A stretch of 64,000 nt of DNA from JASSUD01 sp031963415 (GTDB lineage Bacteria > Pseudomonadota > Gammaproteobacteria > Burkholderiales > Burkholderiaceae), in contig JASSUI010000001.1 of assembly GCA_031963415.1 (NCBI GenBank), forward strand, positions 372,001 to 436,000, given 5' to 3'. Within the stretch, counting starts at the first letter, position 1. Each line of letters begins with the position of its first letter. Below the pieces are notes generated by a model that saw nothing but the letters and a program-made list of their open reading frames with translations, searched no databases and was not told the DNA's origin. Positions 56,210 to 64,000 of the stretch are shown in pieces. The position numbers were made by a program, and so were the translations under genes.

Positions 56210-59200
56210 TTATTTGTCCTTGCCAAGACTTGATCTGAAGGACACTAATTTATTAGTCATAAAGGCTAACGGATTACGAAATAGGCCAACTTTTTGGGCT
56301 GTGGAAAGAGGAATACCCACAGACTGCTGAGTTTGTTGAACCGCCTGCTTGAATGCCTCTTCGTTGTCCGCATGGTTAAACGGAACGGTCTGAAGACCCT
56401 CAGCAGTATAAAAACACAGGGCACCATCCTGTATGTAGAAAGGCACACTCTGATCAAAGCGTTGTTGGAGTAAGTATTGTTGATAGATCAATTGCATCTC
56501 TTGCTGGCTAAGTGTTAGCAATAGGCGATAGAGCGTCCAACGGTGTTTGCCTAACGCATTAGCCGAGATGTGCCTCACCTCCCCGCCCTCGCCCTTCGTC
56601 AACGCGATCAAGGTCTGGATGGCTTCGGGTGGTAACGAAGATTGCTGGCCTAACGCATAAGCCACGCTGCGCCTCACCTCCCTATCCTCGTCCTTCGTCA
56701 ACGCGATCAAAGCCTGGATGGTCTCGGGCGGTAACGAAAACTGCTGGCCTAACGCCTTAACCACGGCGCGTCTCACCTCCCTGTCCTCGTCCTTCGTCAA
56801 CGCGATCAAAATCTGGATGGCCTCGGGCGGTAACAAAGATTGCTGGCCTAACGCATAAGCCACTCTGCGCCTCACCTCCCTATCCTCGTCCTTCGTCAAC
56901 GCGATCAAAGTCTGGATGGCCTCAGGCGGTAACGAAGATTGCTGGCCTAAAGCCTCAGCCTCAGCCGCAACCGCAGCACGCCTCACCTCCCTGTCCTCGT
57001 CTTTCGTCAACGCGATCAAGGTCTGGATGGCATCGGGCGGTAACGAAGATTGCTGGCCTAACGCATAAGCCACGCTGCGCCTCACCTCCCTGTCCTTGTC
57101 TTTCGTCAACGCGATCAAGGTCTGGATGGCATCGGGCGGTAACAAAGATTGCTGGCCTAACGCATAAACCGCGCTGCGCTTCACCCCTCTGTCCTTGTCT
57201 TTCGTCAACACGATCAAGGTCTGGATGGCCTCGGGCGGTAACAAAGATTGCTGGCCTAACGCATAAGCCGCGCTGCGCCTCCCGTACTCGTCCTTGTCTT
57301 TCGTCAACGCGATCAAAGTCTGGATGGCCGGGGGCGATAACGAAGACTGCTGGCCTAACACCTTAACCACGGCGCATCTCACCTCCCTGTCCTTGTCTTT
57401 CGTCAATGCGATCAAAGTCTGAATGGTCTCGGGCGGTAACAAAGACTGCTGGCCTAAAGCCTCAGCCGCGGCACGTATCACCAGCCAGTTCCAGTCCTTC
57501 ATCAACACGATCAAGGTCTGGATGGTCTCGGGCGGTAACAAAGATTGCTGGCCTAACGTCTCAGCCACTGCGCGCCTCACATCACTGTCCTCGTCCTTCG
57601 TCAACGCGATCAAAATCTGGATGGCCTCGGGCGAAGATTGCTGGCCTAACGCCTTAACCGCGGCGCAACTCACCTGCCAGTCACCGTTCTTCGTCAACGC
57701 GGTCAAGGTCTGGATAGCCTCGGGTGGTAACGAAGATTGCTGGCCTAACGCCTTAACCGCGGCGCGCCTCACATACTCGTCCTTGTCTTTCGTCAACGCG
57801 ATCAAGAACTGGATGGCTTCTGGCGGTAATAAAGATTGCTGGCCTAACATCTCAGCCGCGACGCGCCTCACCTGCCAGTCCTCGTCCTTCGTCAACGCGA
57901 TCAAGGGCTGGATGGCCTCGGACGGTAACGAAGACTGCTGGCCTAAAGCCTCAGCCGCAGCACGCCTCACCTCCCTGTCCTCGTTCTTCGTCAATGCGAT
58001 CAAGGTCTGGATGGCCTCGGGCAAAGATTGCTGACCTAACGTCTCAACCGCAGCGCACCTCAACTCTCTGTCCTCGTTCTTCGTCAACGCGATCAAGTGC
58101 TGGAGGGCCTCGGGCGAAAACTGCTTGCCTAAAGCCTCAGCCGCAGCGCCCCTCACCCCTATGCCCTCGTTCTTCGTCAATGCGATCAAGGTCTGGATGG
58201 CCTCAGGCGAAGATTGCTGGCCTAAAGCCTCAGCCGCAATGCGACTCACCTCCCTGTCCTTGTTCTTTGTCAACGCGATCAAGGTCTGGATGGCCTCAGG
58301 CGAAGATTGCTGGCCTAAAGCCTCAGCCGCAATGCGACTCACCTCCCTGTCCTTGTTCTTTGTCAACGCGATCAAGGCCTGAACGGTTGAATCCGATAAG
58401 GCAGAGCGCTGTCCGCATGCGTGTGCAATGGCACTCTTTGCTTTGTTGGATGTGGTTCCCTCCAAGCACTCGCGTAACAAGAACTCAGGAAACGTCAGCG
58501 AATTTGCCAGCGTGCCTTGACCTGTATTGTCGATTTCCAGTTGCAGCCATTGCCTTAAACTCTGCTCCAGCCTGTCTCGCATCTCCCGAGATAGCCCTGC
58601 TTCCTTGTCACGAGAAGCTTCATAGAGATTATTCATGATCAGTCGCTGATGCGCCGCACCGAACAAATCTCGAGGTTCGGCTTCGAGTACGGTAAAGAAT
58701 CGATCCAGTGATTCTGCACGCAACAACCCAGAGACAAACCACCAAAAAATCTCATAGCGCGGGTTGTATTTATGTTGGCGAACAAACGCATCTGGGGGAG
58801 CTTTTGTCCATTGCTTGGCATCTGCCGATAAGAGGGTGATCTCCTGCTCCGTTTTCCAACACTGCACAAAATGTTTAGCCGCAAAAAATTCCTGAAACGT
58901 GAGGTGCATGAAGTGATAGCTGTACTGTCCGTCCTCAGCCTCATCAGTATGCAGAAACGAGAGTTTTTTGAGGTTAGCTTCCAACGTAATTGGGAGATCG
59001 ACACCTTCTTTCTCAAGCTGATCAATAAGATTATCTAAATAAACCGTATCAAATTCGATACGGTTATCCTGTAATCCTCTAAAGGCCAACGCACCGAGAA
59101 AATCCTGTTCAGCCTTGACCCATTTCTCGATACGTCGTGCACTTCTCAACGAATTAACTGTCTCAGCGTTTAATAATTTCCCGCCCTCCAGCTTGCCCAA

Positions 59201-61723
59201 CCGAAGGATATCCTTGCGCCATAATTTATTCATCATCGCTTGATATAACGCAGTGATGGTCACCGTGCCTTTTGTCTGTTGCTGTAGACGCTTGATTTCA
59301 TCCCAACTGAAACAAAGCGCATCCAACTGGATCGGCACATTGACTAGACCCTGAACAAAAGGGTTCGTTCGAATGAAATCCTTCATCTCTTTAGCTTGCG
59401 TAGCCGGTATCAGGGCGGGGTTGTCCAGATACGCCGAGACGTTTTCCGGACTAAATCCCACCGTCTCCAATTCCAAATCCATTGGATTGGCCTGTTTCAA
59501 ATCAACGTAGGGCCGAGAGGTAATGAGTACCGCAGGCTGATTGAGGATCTGATGGAGAAACTTGTGCATGGGTTCCTGTTCGCCCCATTCCTGCGCGACC
59601 TCATCCCAGCCATCGAGGACAAATAACGTTCTTTCTTTCGCTGGCCCCTCGATTTGTGCGGCAAGTGTCTTGGCTAATGCCAACCCTTTGGGGTGAGATG
59701 GGAAATAAGTTTCATAAAACAGTGTCGCCAGATCACCGTGCTGCTTACCCTTCAATGTACGTAGCGAAATCCAGAGCACATAGTCAAAGCGATCTTTCCA
59801 TTGACCTTTCTGTGTGTACTCGTAGACGATCTTTTTGGATAGCGTTGTTTTACCGATGCCTGCCCGACCGCGAATGAGAATTCGCTTCGGCGTTATTGTC
59901 TTGTCTTTGCTTAATTCTCGTGGGTCAAAGAGCTTCTCGAGCGGCACCAATTTCTGCTGATTGGAATGCATCGCCTCAGCACTCGGTAAACGGCGGAAAT
60001 GGTCGGGCTCCGCTTTCTTTTCATTAACCGTTTCCTCTCCTCCTTCTTCCCCTTCTTTATTTTCCCCCTCTTTAGACTTTTCCTCTTCCTTGCTTACTTT
60101 CTCGTATTCGACAATCGCTAGATTGATATAGCAGTGCTCCATCGACATGAGCGGGCCAGACAACCGTTGAATAGCTAAACGTTTAGCCGAATACGATGCC
60201 TCCAAAGCAGGGCCAAGCTGATCCGATGAAATCAGCGATTGACCATTAAGCTGTTGGATTTCGGTCAGGAGGCTTTCATACGCTTTTTGAACATTCAGTT
60301 CTCGAAGATCCGCGCCGTACTCTTGTTTCAAGGCATCCAGGGCACTCACACAGGCTTGATTCAAGAACCGCGAAAATTCTTCCGCTGCCAACGTATGCGA
60401 CTGATCTTCCCGAAATTTCTTTAAGCAGCCCTGATAGATTTTCTCCTCGACCAACGCAATGCACCGCTCTTGTTTCACTAAGAGTCGTTTTAAGAGCTTA
60501 AAGAAGCCGACGTGCAACCCTTCATCCCGATATGTCTGCCGTCCATTCCAGAAGTTTGGCTCGCGCCAGATAGAGTCTTCAATCCGAATGGTGGTCGAGT
60601 CGAGAATAAATGTCGGTAAACACTGTTGAGCCTTACTGTTAAGTAACATCGGGATAATCCCGTGCTCGCCTTTGAGGTGTGCCTCGCGGATTTGCAAAAA
60701 GGCTAATTCTGTTAGCACATGGTGGAATTCTTTTTCGTTTAAGTTCGCATCGACGACTTGGCGTATGGCGTCCTCAATCTGTGCAAAGTCATTCTTGCTA
60801 GCGGCTTGCTGGTAAGCGTGTTGAATTGCCTCACAAAACCGCTGATAGTACGGTGAGGCCATATAGTGACCCAACAGTTCCGAACCACACAGCACGACAT
60901 GATCGACGGTGTCTGGATGGTTAGGTAACAAGCAGAGTTGGCTAGAGAGGATGTCGTTAGCTTTGGTCTTCTCTTCCAAAGTGGCGGAAAAGGGTAACGT
61001 CTGGTGACCGCTGGCGGAACGATCCGAATATAAATTGGAACGGAGATTCGATAACCACTGAATCACGCGTTGCGAGACGTCGGCATCGGCTTGTCCCAGC
61101 CGATGGTTATTGTGAGCATAGATTAAAAAAAGGCTGGGCGAGGTCTGACATAAATCTAAATCCTGAAACTGTTTCAAGATGGTTTCGAAGACTTGTGCGA
61201 CCCATTGATGTTTTTCTTGTAGCTTGGCTTCTGGTGCCTGAGGCAATGGGGACGGGGAAACCCCTGAAGAAAAATAGGCAGAGGACGGAGCCGGACTAAT
61301 CACATCATGCTTTGTAGAAGAGGATGACAAAGTCTGTGGCAGACTGTTTAACCAAGCCGCTGCCTCAGGATGGCCCCATGCTTGCGCCTTTTCGCCACTC
61401 TTCTTCGCTTTGTCTATGTCATCCAATTGCTTCAAGAGTTGGGCACGCTCGAAATACACCTGCGCGATACGTTGTCGTAAAGCCCCGTCTTCAGCTGTCT
61501 GAGGGGTCTGGGCTTGGGTGATAGCCTTTCTGACTTGAGATAAGGAAGGCGTTAGCTGTTGTGCTTTTGCAATATGTTTAAAGGCGACTTTGGCCTGGTC
61601 ATAAAAGAATAAGGCCATCTCAACATTCTGCGTTTCCTTGTACAGATTTGCTTGATATAGCGCACTTTGCGCTGAAGCCCGTGCTTGGATGATGATGGGT
61701 GAGGAAGCAGCATGGCCTAACAT
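56210..61723 (-). CDS. Giant NACHT-HEAT repeat protein (NLR-like)
   Basis: A 1837-residue protein with AAAGGAATT before its ATG. Residues 1-130 have TPR-like helices (YQANLYKETQNVEMALFFYD). A Ser/Pro linker, a long helical domain (170-530) and a Glu/Lys/Gly-rich linker (535-575) follow. The NACHT domain has Walker A RILIRGRAGIGKTTLSKKIV near 610-629 and Walker B RTLFVLDGWDEVAQEW near 695-710. PAVLITSRPYVDL and the post-NACHT block FMHLTFQEFFAAKHFVQ (about 940) complete it. Nineteen HEAT-like repeats of about 30-33 residues run from about 1110 to 1715, built on AIQTLIALTKDEDREVRRA and ALGQQSSLPPE. A unique C-terminal domain of 120 residues (QDGALCFYTAEGLQTVPFNH) ends it. This is the layout of NLR-type STAND ATPases: an N-terminal signalling part, a NACHT switch and a repeat sensor. 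Bacterial NACHT proteins include anti-phage defence factors; an endosymbiont could also use it on host proteins. Near-identical repeats suggest rapid change. Confidence 0.9.
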   Translation of the reverse strand: MLGHAASSPIIIQARASAQSALYQANLYKETQNVEMALFFYDQAKVAFKHIAKAQQLTPSLSQVRKAITQAQTPQTAEDGALRQRIAQVYFERAQLLKQLDDIDKAKKSGEKAQAWGHPEAAAWLNSLPQTLSSSSTKHDVISPAPSSAYFSSGVSPSPLPQAPEAKLQEKHQWVAQVFETILKQFQDLDLCQTSPSLFLIYAHNNHRLGQADADVSQRVIQWLSNLRSNLYSDRSASGHQTLPFSATLEEKTKANDILSSQLCLLPNHPDTVDHVVLCGSELLGHYMASPYYQRFCEAIQHAYQQAASKNDFAQIEDAIRQVVDANLNEKEFHHVLTELAFLQIREAHLKGEHGIIPMLLNSKAQQCLPTFILDSTTIRIEDSIWREPNFWNGRQTYRDEGLHVGFFKLLKRLLVKQERCIALVEEKIYQGCLKKFREDQSHTLAAEEFSRFLNQACVSALDALKQEYGADLRELNVQKAYESLLTEIQQLNGQSLISSDQLGPALEASYSAKRLAIQRLSGPLMSMEHCYINLAIVEYEKVSKEEEKSKEGENKEGEEGGEETVNEKKAEPDHFRRLPSAEAMHSNQQKLVPLEKLFDPRELSKDKTITPKRILIRGRAGIGKTTLSKKIVYEYTQKGQWKDRFDYVLWISLRTLKGKQHGDLATLFYETYFPSHPKGLALAKTLAAQIEGPAKERTLFVLDGWDEVAQEWGEQEPMHKFLHQILNQPAVLITSRPYVDLKQANPMDLELETVGFSPENVSAYLDNPALIPATQAKEMKDFIRTNPFVQGLVNVPIQLDALCFSWDEIKRLQQQTKGTVTITALYQAMMNKLWRKDILRLGKLEGGKLLNAETVNSLRSARRIEKWVKAEQDFLGALAFRGLQDNRIEFDTVYLDNLIDQLEKEGVDLPITLEANLKKLSFLHTDEAEDGQYSYHFMHLTFQEFFAAKHFVQCWKTEQEITLLSADAKQWTKAPPDAFVRQHKYNPRYEIFWWFVSGLLRAESLDRFFTVLEAEPRDLFGAAHQRLIMNNLYEASRDKEAGLSREMRDRLEQSLRQWLQLEIDNTGQGTLANSLTFPEFLLRECLEGTTSNKAKSAIAHACGQRSALSDSTVQALIALTKNKDREVSRIAAEALGQQSSPEAIQTLIALTKNKDREVSRIAAEALGQQSSPEAIQTLIALTKNEGIGVRGAAAEALGKQFSPEALQHLIALTKNEDRELRCAAVETLGQQSLPEAIQTLIALTKNEDREVRRAAAEALGQQSSLPSEAIQPLIALTKDEDWQVRRVAAEMLGQQSLLPPEAIQFLIALTKDKDEYVRRAAVKALGQQSSLPPEAIQTLTALTKNGDWQVSCAAVKALGQQSSPEAIQILIALTKDEDSDVRRAVAETLGQQSLLPPETIQTLIVLMKDWNWLVIRAAAEALGQQSLLPPETIQTLIALTKDKDREVRCAVVKVLGQQSSLSPPAIQTLIALTKDKDEYGRRSAAYALGQQSLLPPEAIQTLIVLTKDKDRGVKRSAVYALGQQSLLPPDAIQTLIALTKDKDREVRRSVAYALGQQSSLPPDAIQTLIALTKDEDREVRRAAVAAEAEALGQQSSLPPEAIQTLIALTKDEDREVRRRVAYALGQQSLLPPEAIQILIALTKDEDREVRRAVVKALGQQFSLPPETIQALIALTKDEDREVRRSVAYALGQQSSLPPEAIQTLIALTKGEGGEVRHISANALGKHRWTLYRLLLTLSQQEMQLIYQQYLLQQRFDQSVPFYIQDGALCFYTAEGLQTVPFNHADNEEAFKQAVQQTQQSVGIPLSTAQKVGLFRNPLAFMTNKLVSFRSSLGKDK

Positions 61724-62471
61724 AATTCCTTTTCCTTATTCTTATCCACCCTGCTGAAGCACACGGGAAGTAAAATGTTTAACAGTAAACAGGCATACAC
61801 AGCCTGTTTACTCCAATTTCAGCATTTTACGATTCGTGTCAAACTCAGCAATAAGGACAATCGCTGTTTACGCAAACATCGTCTTCTCAACCTTTGGTCT
61901 AAACTTTGGCTTGAGAGCTGTTGTGTTTGTTCATGCTCAACGCCATCTTTAAGGGTAATCCAGATAGTAGGATTGGCAATAAATCTGTAAATTGCTGAAA
62001 TTTTTGTGAATAATCGATGGACGCTTCAGTGCGGTGGTGTGCTGAACAGCATGAGACAAGCCGATGCGGCCCATTGCTTTGACCATGAACTTCAATCAAG
62101 AATAAAAGAACCATGATCCATTTCCCGATACAAGGGGGACGTCCCACGCTTCATCCTTTAGTTAGCGCCAGCAAACGAATCTCAGACAACGTTTCCAGAA
62201 CTAACGGTTTCCGATCTTTCGGATACGCTCCCTGCCAAAGGCCCTTGGTTCTCCCTAGGCCAACAACCGTTCCAGTCAGCGCGCTATGTGGTGCGTCTCG
62301 AGCTAGATGAATTATTCGGTTTGCTCAAAGCACAGCAGTTTCGGTCATGCTGGGGTAAGTAAGGATTACTTCATAAATGAATAATAGGCAGCGCCAGAAA
62401 AGAAATGTCTTAAAGTTTGGCTAAAAATGCGTAGGTGCAGAATGCTTTGAGGGTGAAATGTTGCAAATTAT
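61724..62471. other. Non-coding region with hairpin and orphan coding fragment
   Basis: GTAAACAGGC (61785-61794) and GCCTGTTTAC (61802-61811) form a perfect 10-bp hairpin upstream of the NACHT gene. An open stretch without start codon at 62162-62362 reads TFPELTVSDLSDTLPAKGPW and ARYVVRLELDELFGLLKAQQ before a stop. It looks like the C-terminus of a lost gene, but no family is recognised. Confidence 0.4.
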
Positions 62472-62490
62472 GTATATATTGATAATATAC
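62472..62490 (+). promoter_or_regulatory. Palindrome before the BrnT-like fusion gene
   Basis: GTATAT (62472-62477) and ATATAC (62485-62490) are inverted around ATTGATA, five bases before the ATG at 62496. BrnT-BrnA complexes repress their own promoters, so an operator overlapping the start region is plausible. No Shine-Dalgarno sequence is seen. Confidence 0.45.
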
Positions 62491-62495
62491 GAATA

Positions 62496-63074
62496 ATGAT
62501 TAATTTTTCCGCCGTTACAGGTTTTGATTGGGATACAGGTAATGCTCGCAAGAGCGCTGAAAAACATAGCGTGAGCCAGATTGAGGCGGAGCAGGTGTTT
62601 TTCAATCAGCCATTGCTGGTCGTGGCGGATGTCAAGCACCGTCAAACAGAATCCCGCTGGCATGCTTTAGGTGTGACTGATGCGGGACGGTTTTTGCATA
62701 TTACGTTTACGCTGCGCGCCCACGATACATTAATCCGCGTGATTTCAGCGCGTGCGATGAGCCGCAAGGCAAGGAGCGAACACTTTATGAAAAAGTCTCT
62801 TAAAGCTATGCCGAATTTTTCCTCAGAAGACAAAGAGCGCGTCTTTTGGGAATCACCGAATATGGACAGCACGGCGTATCTCGACTGGTCGAAGGCCGAG
62901 CATGCGGTTTTTCCGAACCTCAAACCCTCGACAAAAGCGATCTCGTTGCGTTTACCGGAATCGCTCCTCAGTATGATTAAAGTGTGCGCGAACCGAATGG
63001 ACGTACCCTATCAGTCACTCATCAAAACCTGGTTGAGCGAGAAGGTAGCGGAAACAGATCGGCGTTCAGCCTGA
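62496..63074 (+). CDS. BrnT-like toxin fused in frame to a CopG/BrnA-like antitoxin
   Basis: One 192-residue frame holds two normally separate proteins. Residues 8-93 match the BrnT ribonuclease toxin: GFDWDTGNARKSAEKHSVSQ, AEQVFFNQPLLVVAD, RWHALGVTDAGRFLHITFTL and LIRVISARAMSRKARS. Residues 98-192 match a CopG-type antitoxin: MKKSLKAMPNFSSEDKERVF, YLDWSKAEHAVFPNLKPSTK and the ribbon-helix-helix AISLRLPESLLSMIKVCANR. The junction EHFMKKSL keeps the antitoxin Met (62787) in frame with no stop between. AAGGAG at 62771-62776 lies 10 nt before that Met, so separate antitoxin could still be made by internal initiation. In usual operons the toxin ends just before or over the antitoxin start. Confidence 0.85.
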   Translation: MINFSAVTGFDWDTGNARKSAEKHSVSQIEAEQVFFNQPLLVVADVKHRQTESRWHALGVTDAGRFLHITFTLRAHDTLIRVISARAMSRKARSEHFMKKSLKAMPNFSSEDKERVFWESPNMDSTAYLDWSKAEHAVFPNLKPSTKAISLRLPESLLSMIKVCANRMDVPYQSLIKTWLSEKVAETDRRSA

Positions 63075-63118
63075 GCGTTGTCGCGTAAGCCCTGATACAT
63101 CTTAACGGAAATGTTTAT

Positions 63119-63228
63119 TGAACTGCCCCCCGAAAGTTAGACACTCCGTCTAATTTGAAGGGTGCTTTTCCATGGCTAAATATTCGCAAGAGTTTAAACT
63201 TGAAGTCATTCAATACTGCTTAGATAGC
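63119..63228 (+). mobile_element. IS3-family left-end fragment with start of orfA
   Basis: TGAACTGCCCCCCGAAAGTT at 63119 is a typical IS3/IS150-group terminus. The start codon at 63172 gives MAKYSQEFKLEVIQYCLDS, the beginning of the transposase helix-turn-helix protein. It is cut off near 63228 by the IS30 fragment; the fused frame ends at 63267. Confidence 0.8.
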
Positions 63229-63231
63229 ATG

Positions 63232-63462
63232 CGTTGCTACGCCACGGAAAATTTCTTCACGCGCTGACAGCGTAAGGGATCTAGACGAGCGCCGACAAAT
63301 CGTAGGGATAATCCCTCCATGAGACGATAACACACCATGAATTGAACCCGCATGCTTACTTAGCGCTCGACCAATGTCGCTCAGAGATTCCCCTTTTTTC
63401 CACCTTTGCCAGAGTTCAGATTTTTGGCTAGCTGACAGACCAGGCCGTCCCATTTGGGCCAT
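63232..63462 (-). pseudogene. IS30-family transposase N-terminal fragment
   Basis: From 63462 the frame reads MGRPGLSASQKSELWQRWKK, ESLSDIGRALSKHAGSIHGV and LTLSAREEIFRGVA, the N-terminal helix-turn-helix part of IS30 transposases. It breaks off at the IS3 fragment, lacking the DDE domain. The ACTATCATTTTTAATTTTGA-type sequence upstream (63466-63495) may be the IS end. Confidence 0.82.
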
Positions 63463-63607
63463 TTACACTATCCTCAAAATTAAAAATGATAGTGTTGCAA
63501 TGACCAGTTGAACTCACCGCCGCCATACTTAAGAAGCACGGCTCTATCAGAACGCGGCTATTGTCATGATATCTGCTTTTTGCACAGCGTCGTTTTCTCA
63601 ATCATTA

Positions 63608-64000
63608 TTAATTACGCGCAGCGGGTAATACCTGCCATCGCCCTTGCACAACTTGATAGAAGGTAATCTTCGCGTCTTTTAAATTACCGTATTTGTCATA
63701 CGCAAAGCGATTCGTCGTCACGCCTGCCCTTTTGATATCTGCCAGCACAGAAAGATATTTAACGGGATCAGTCGAATCAGCCTTTTGCATTGACGTAAAC
63801 ATCGCCATTGCACCATCGTAAGCATAGGGTGCGTAAGTTGGGGTGGCTTTATAAAAGCGCGCTTTGTAGCGCGCGATAAATTTTTTCCCTTGCGGGGTGG
63901 TGTCAAGCGGCTCTCCTGTGAGTGCAGCAACCGTCCCTTCAGCGGCAATGCCAGCAGTCTCTAGAAAATAGATGGTTTTCACTCTATCACCCGCGATCAA
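63608..64000 (-). CDS. Branched-chain amino acid ABC transporter substrate-binding protein, C-terminal part
   Basis: The frame is open to the window edge, so the 131 codons are the C-terminal third of a longer gene. PQGKKFIARYKARFYKATPT, YAPYAYDGAMAMFTSM and NRFAYDKYGNLKDAKITFYQ, plus VVQGRWQVL near the end, match the periplasmic Leu/Ile/Val-binding family (LivJ/LivK type). It would capture amino acids for uptake, fitting a nutrient-dependent endosymbiont. The TTG at the edge is not a real start. Confidence 0.88.
   Translation of the reverse strand: MIAGDRVKTIYFLETAGIAAEGTVAALTGEPLDTTPQGKKFIARYKARFYKATPTYAPYAYDGAMAMFTSMQKADSTDPVKYLSVLADIKRAGVTTNRFAYDKYGNLKDAKITFYQVVQGRWQVLPAARN

Noticed and set aside
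57406..58638. Long plus-strand open frames antisense to the HEAT repeats
   Set aside because: They are periodic shadows of the minus-strand repeat units (repeating WMASGGNKDCWP-type strings) with no ribosome-binding site or own family.
1..64000. tRNA or rRNA genes
   Set aside because: No cloverleaf with a recognisable T-arm and no rRNA conserved strings were found by eye; a dedicated tRNA search could overrule this.

Overview
The window looks like a chromosomal segment of a genome-reduced Burkholderiaceae bacterium, most plausibly a fungal endosymbiont of the Mycoavidus / Candidatus Glomeribacter type. This is inferred from gene order and protein style, not from a database search. Two runs of housekeeping genes follow Burkholderia order: folE2-dxs-ispA-xseB, and ygfA-slt-cca-SAM methyltransferase-folB-ttcA-glmU-glmS. 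Between these runs lie AT-rich islands, decayed genes, IS remnants, toxin-antitoxin genes and several families of short palindromic repeats. Large proteins built from eukaryote-like repeats (ankyrin, WD40, HEAT, NACHT) fit a host-associated lifestyle.

Layout. 1-9.7 kb: end of tsaD, a tandem array of 90-bp palindromes, then folE2, dxs, ispA, xseB, ndh and polA, all on the minus strand. 9.8-14 kb: a LOG-family gene and an AT-rich island with an acidic small ORF and a membrane-anchored coiled-coil / beta-propeller protein. 14.2-17.5 kb: a CtaG-like oxidase assembly protein and two multihaem cytochromes c. 18.3-30.2 kb: conserved block for folate, cell wall and tRNA metabolism, with a fresh 493-bp tandem duplication after slt. 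30.2-31.3 kb: a second copy of the glmS 3' end, a YefM-YoeB toxin-antitoxin pair and a damaged nucleotidyltransferase. 31.3-37.7 kb: argC, a flavodoxin-like pseudogene, pyrE, two paralogous small membrane proteins and maeB.

37.7-42.1 kb holds two paralogous proteins with an F-box-like N-terminus and C-terminal ankyrin repeats; their upstream regions are also conserved. After topB comes a duplicated 2.77-kb unit carrying a pentapeptide-WD40 protein gene. The first copy is broken by an 11-nt deletion and the second is intact. The two are separated by nested mobile debris: a 99-bp TTAA-flanked element inside an IS110 transposase relic. 51.9-56 kb returns to metabolic genes (hydroxyacid dehydrogenase, elbB, an rRNA methyltransferase). 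56.2-61.7 kb is one 1837-residue NACHT protein with 19 near-identical HEAT-like repeats, resembling an NLR in layout. The right end has a toxin and antitoxin fused in one reading frame (BrnT plus a CopG/BrnA-like domain), IS3 and IS30 fragments, and the end of a branched-chain amino acid binding protein gene.

Together the core genes keep folate, isoprenoid, amino-sugar, pyrimidine and arginine steps. The repeat-protein genes (F-box-ankyrin pair, WD40 pair, NACHT-HEAT, coiled-coil propeller) form an accessory layer that may act on the host or against phage. No tRNA, rRNA or CRISPR array was recognised by eye.
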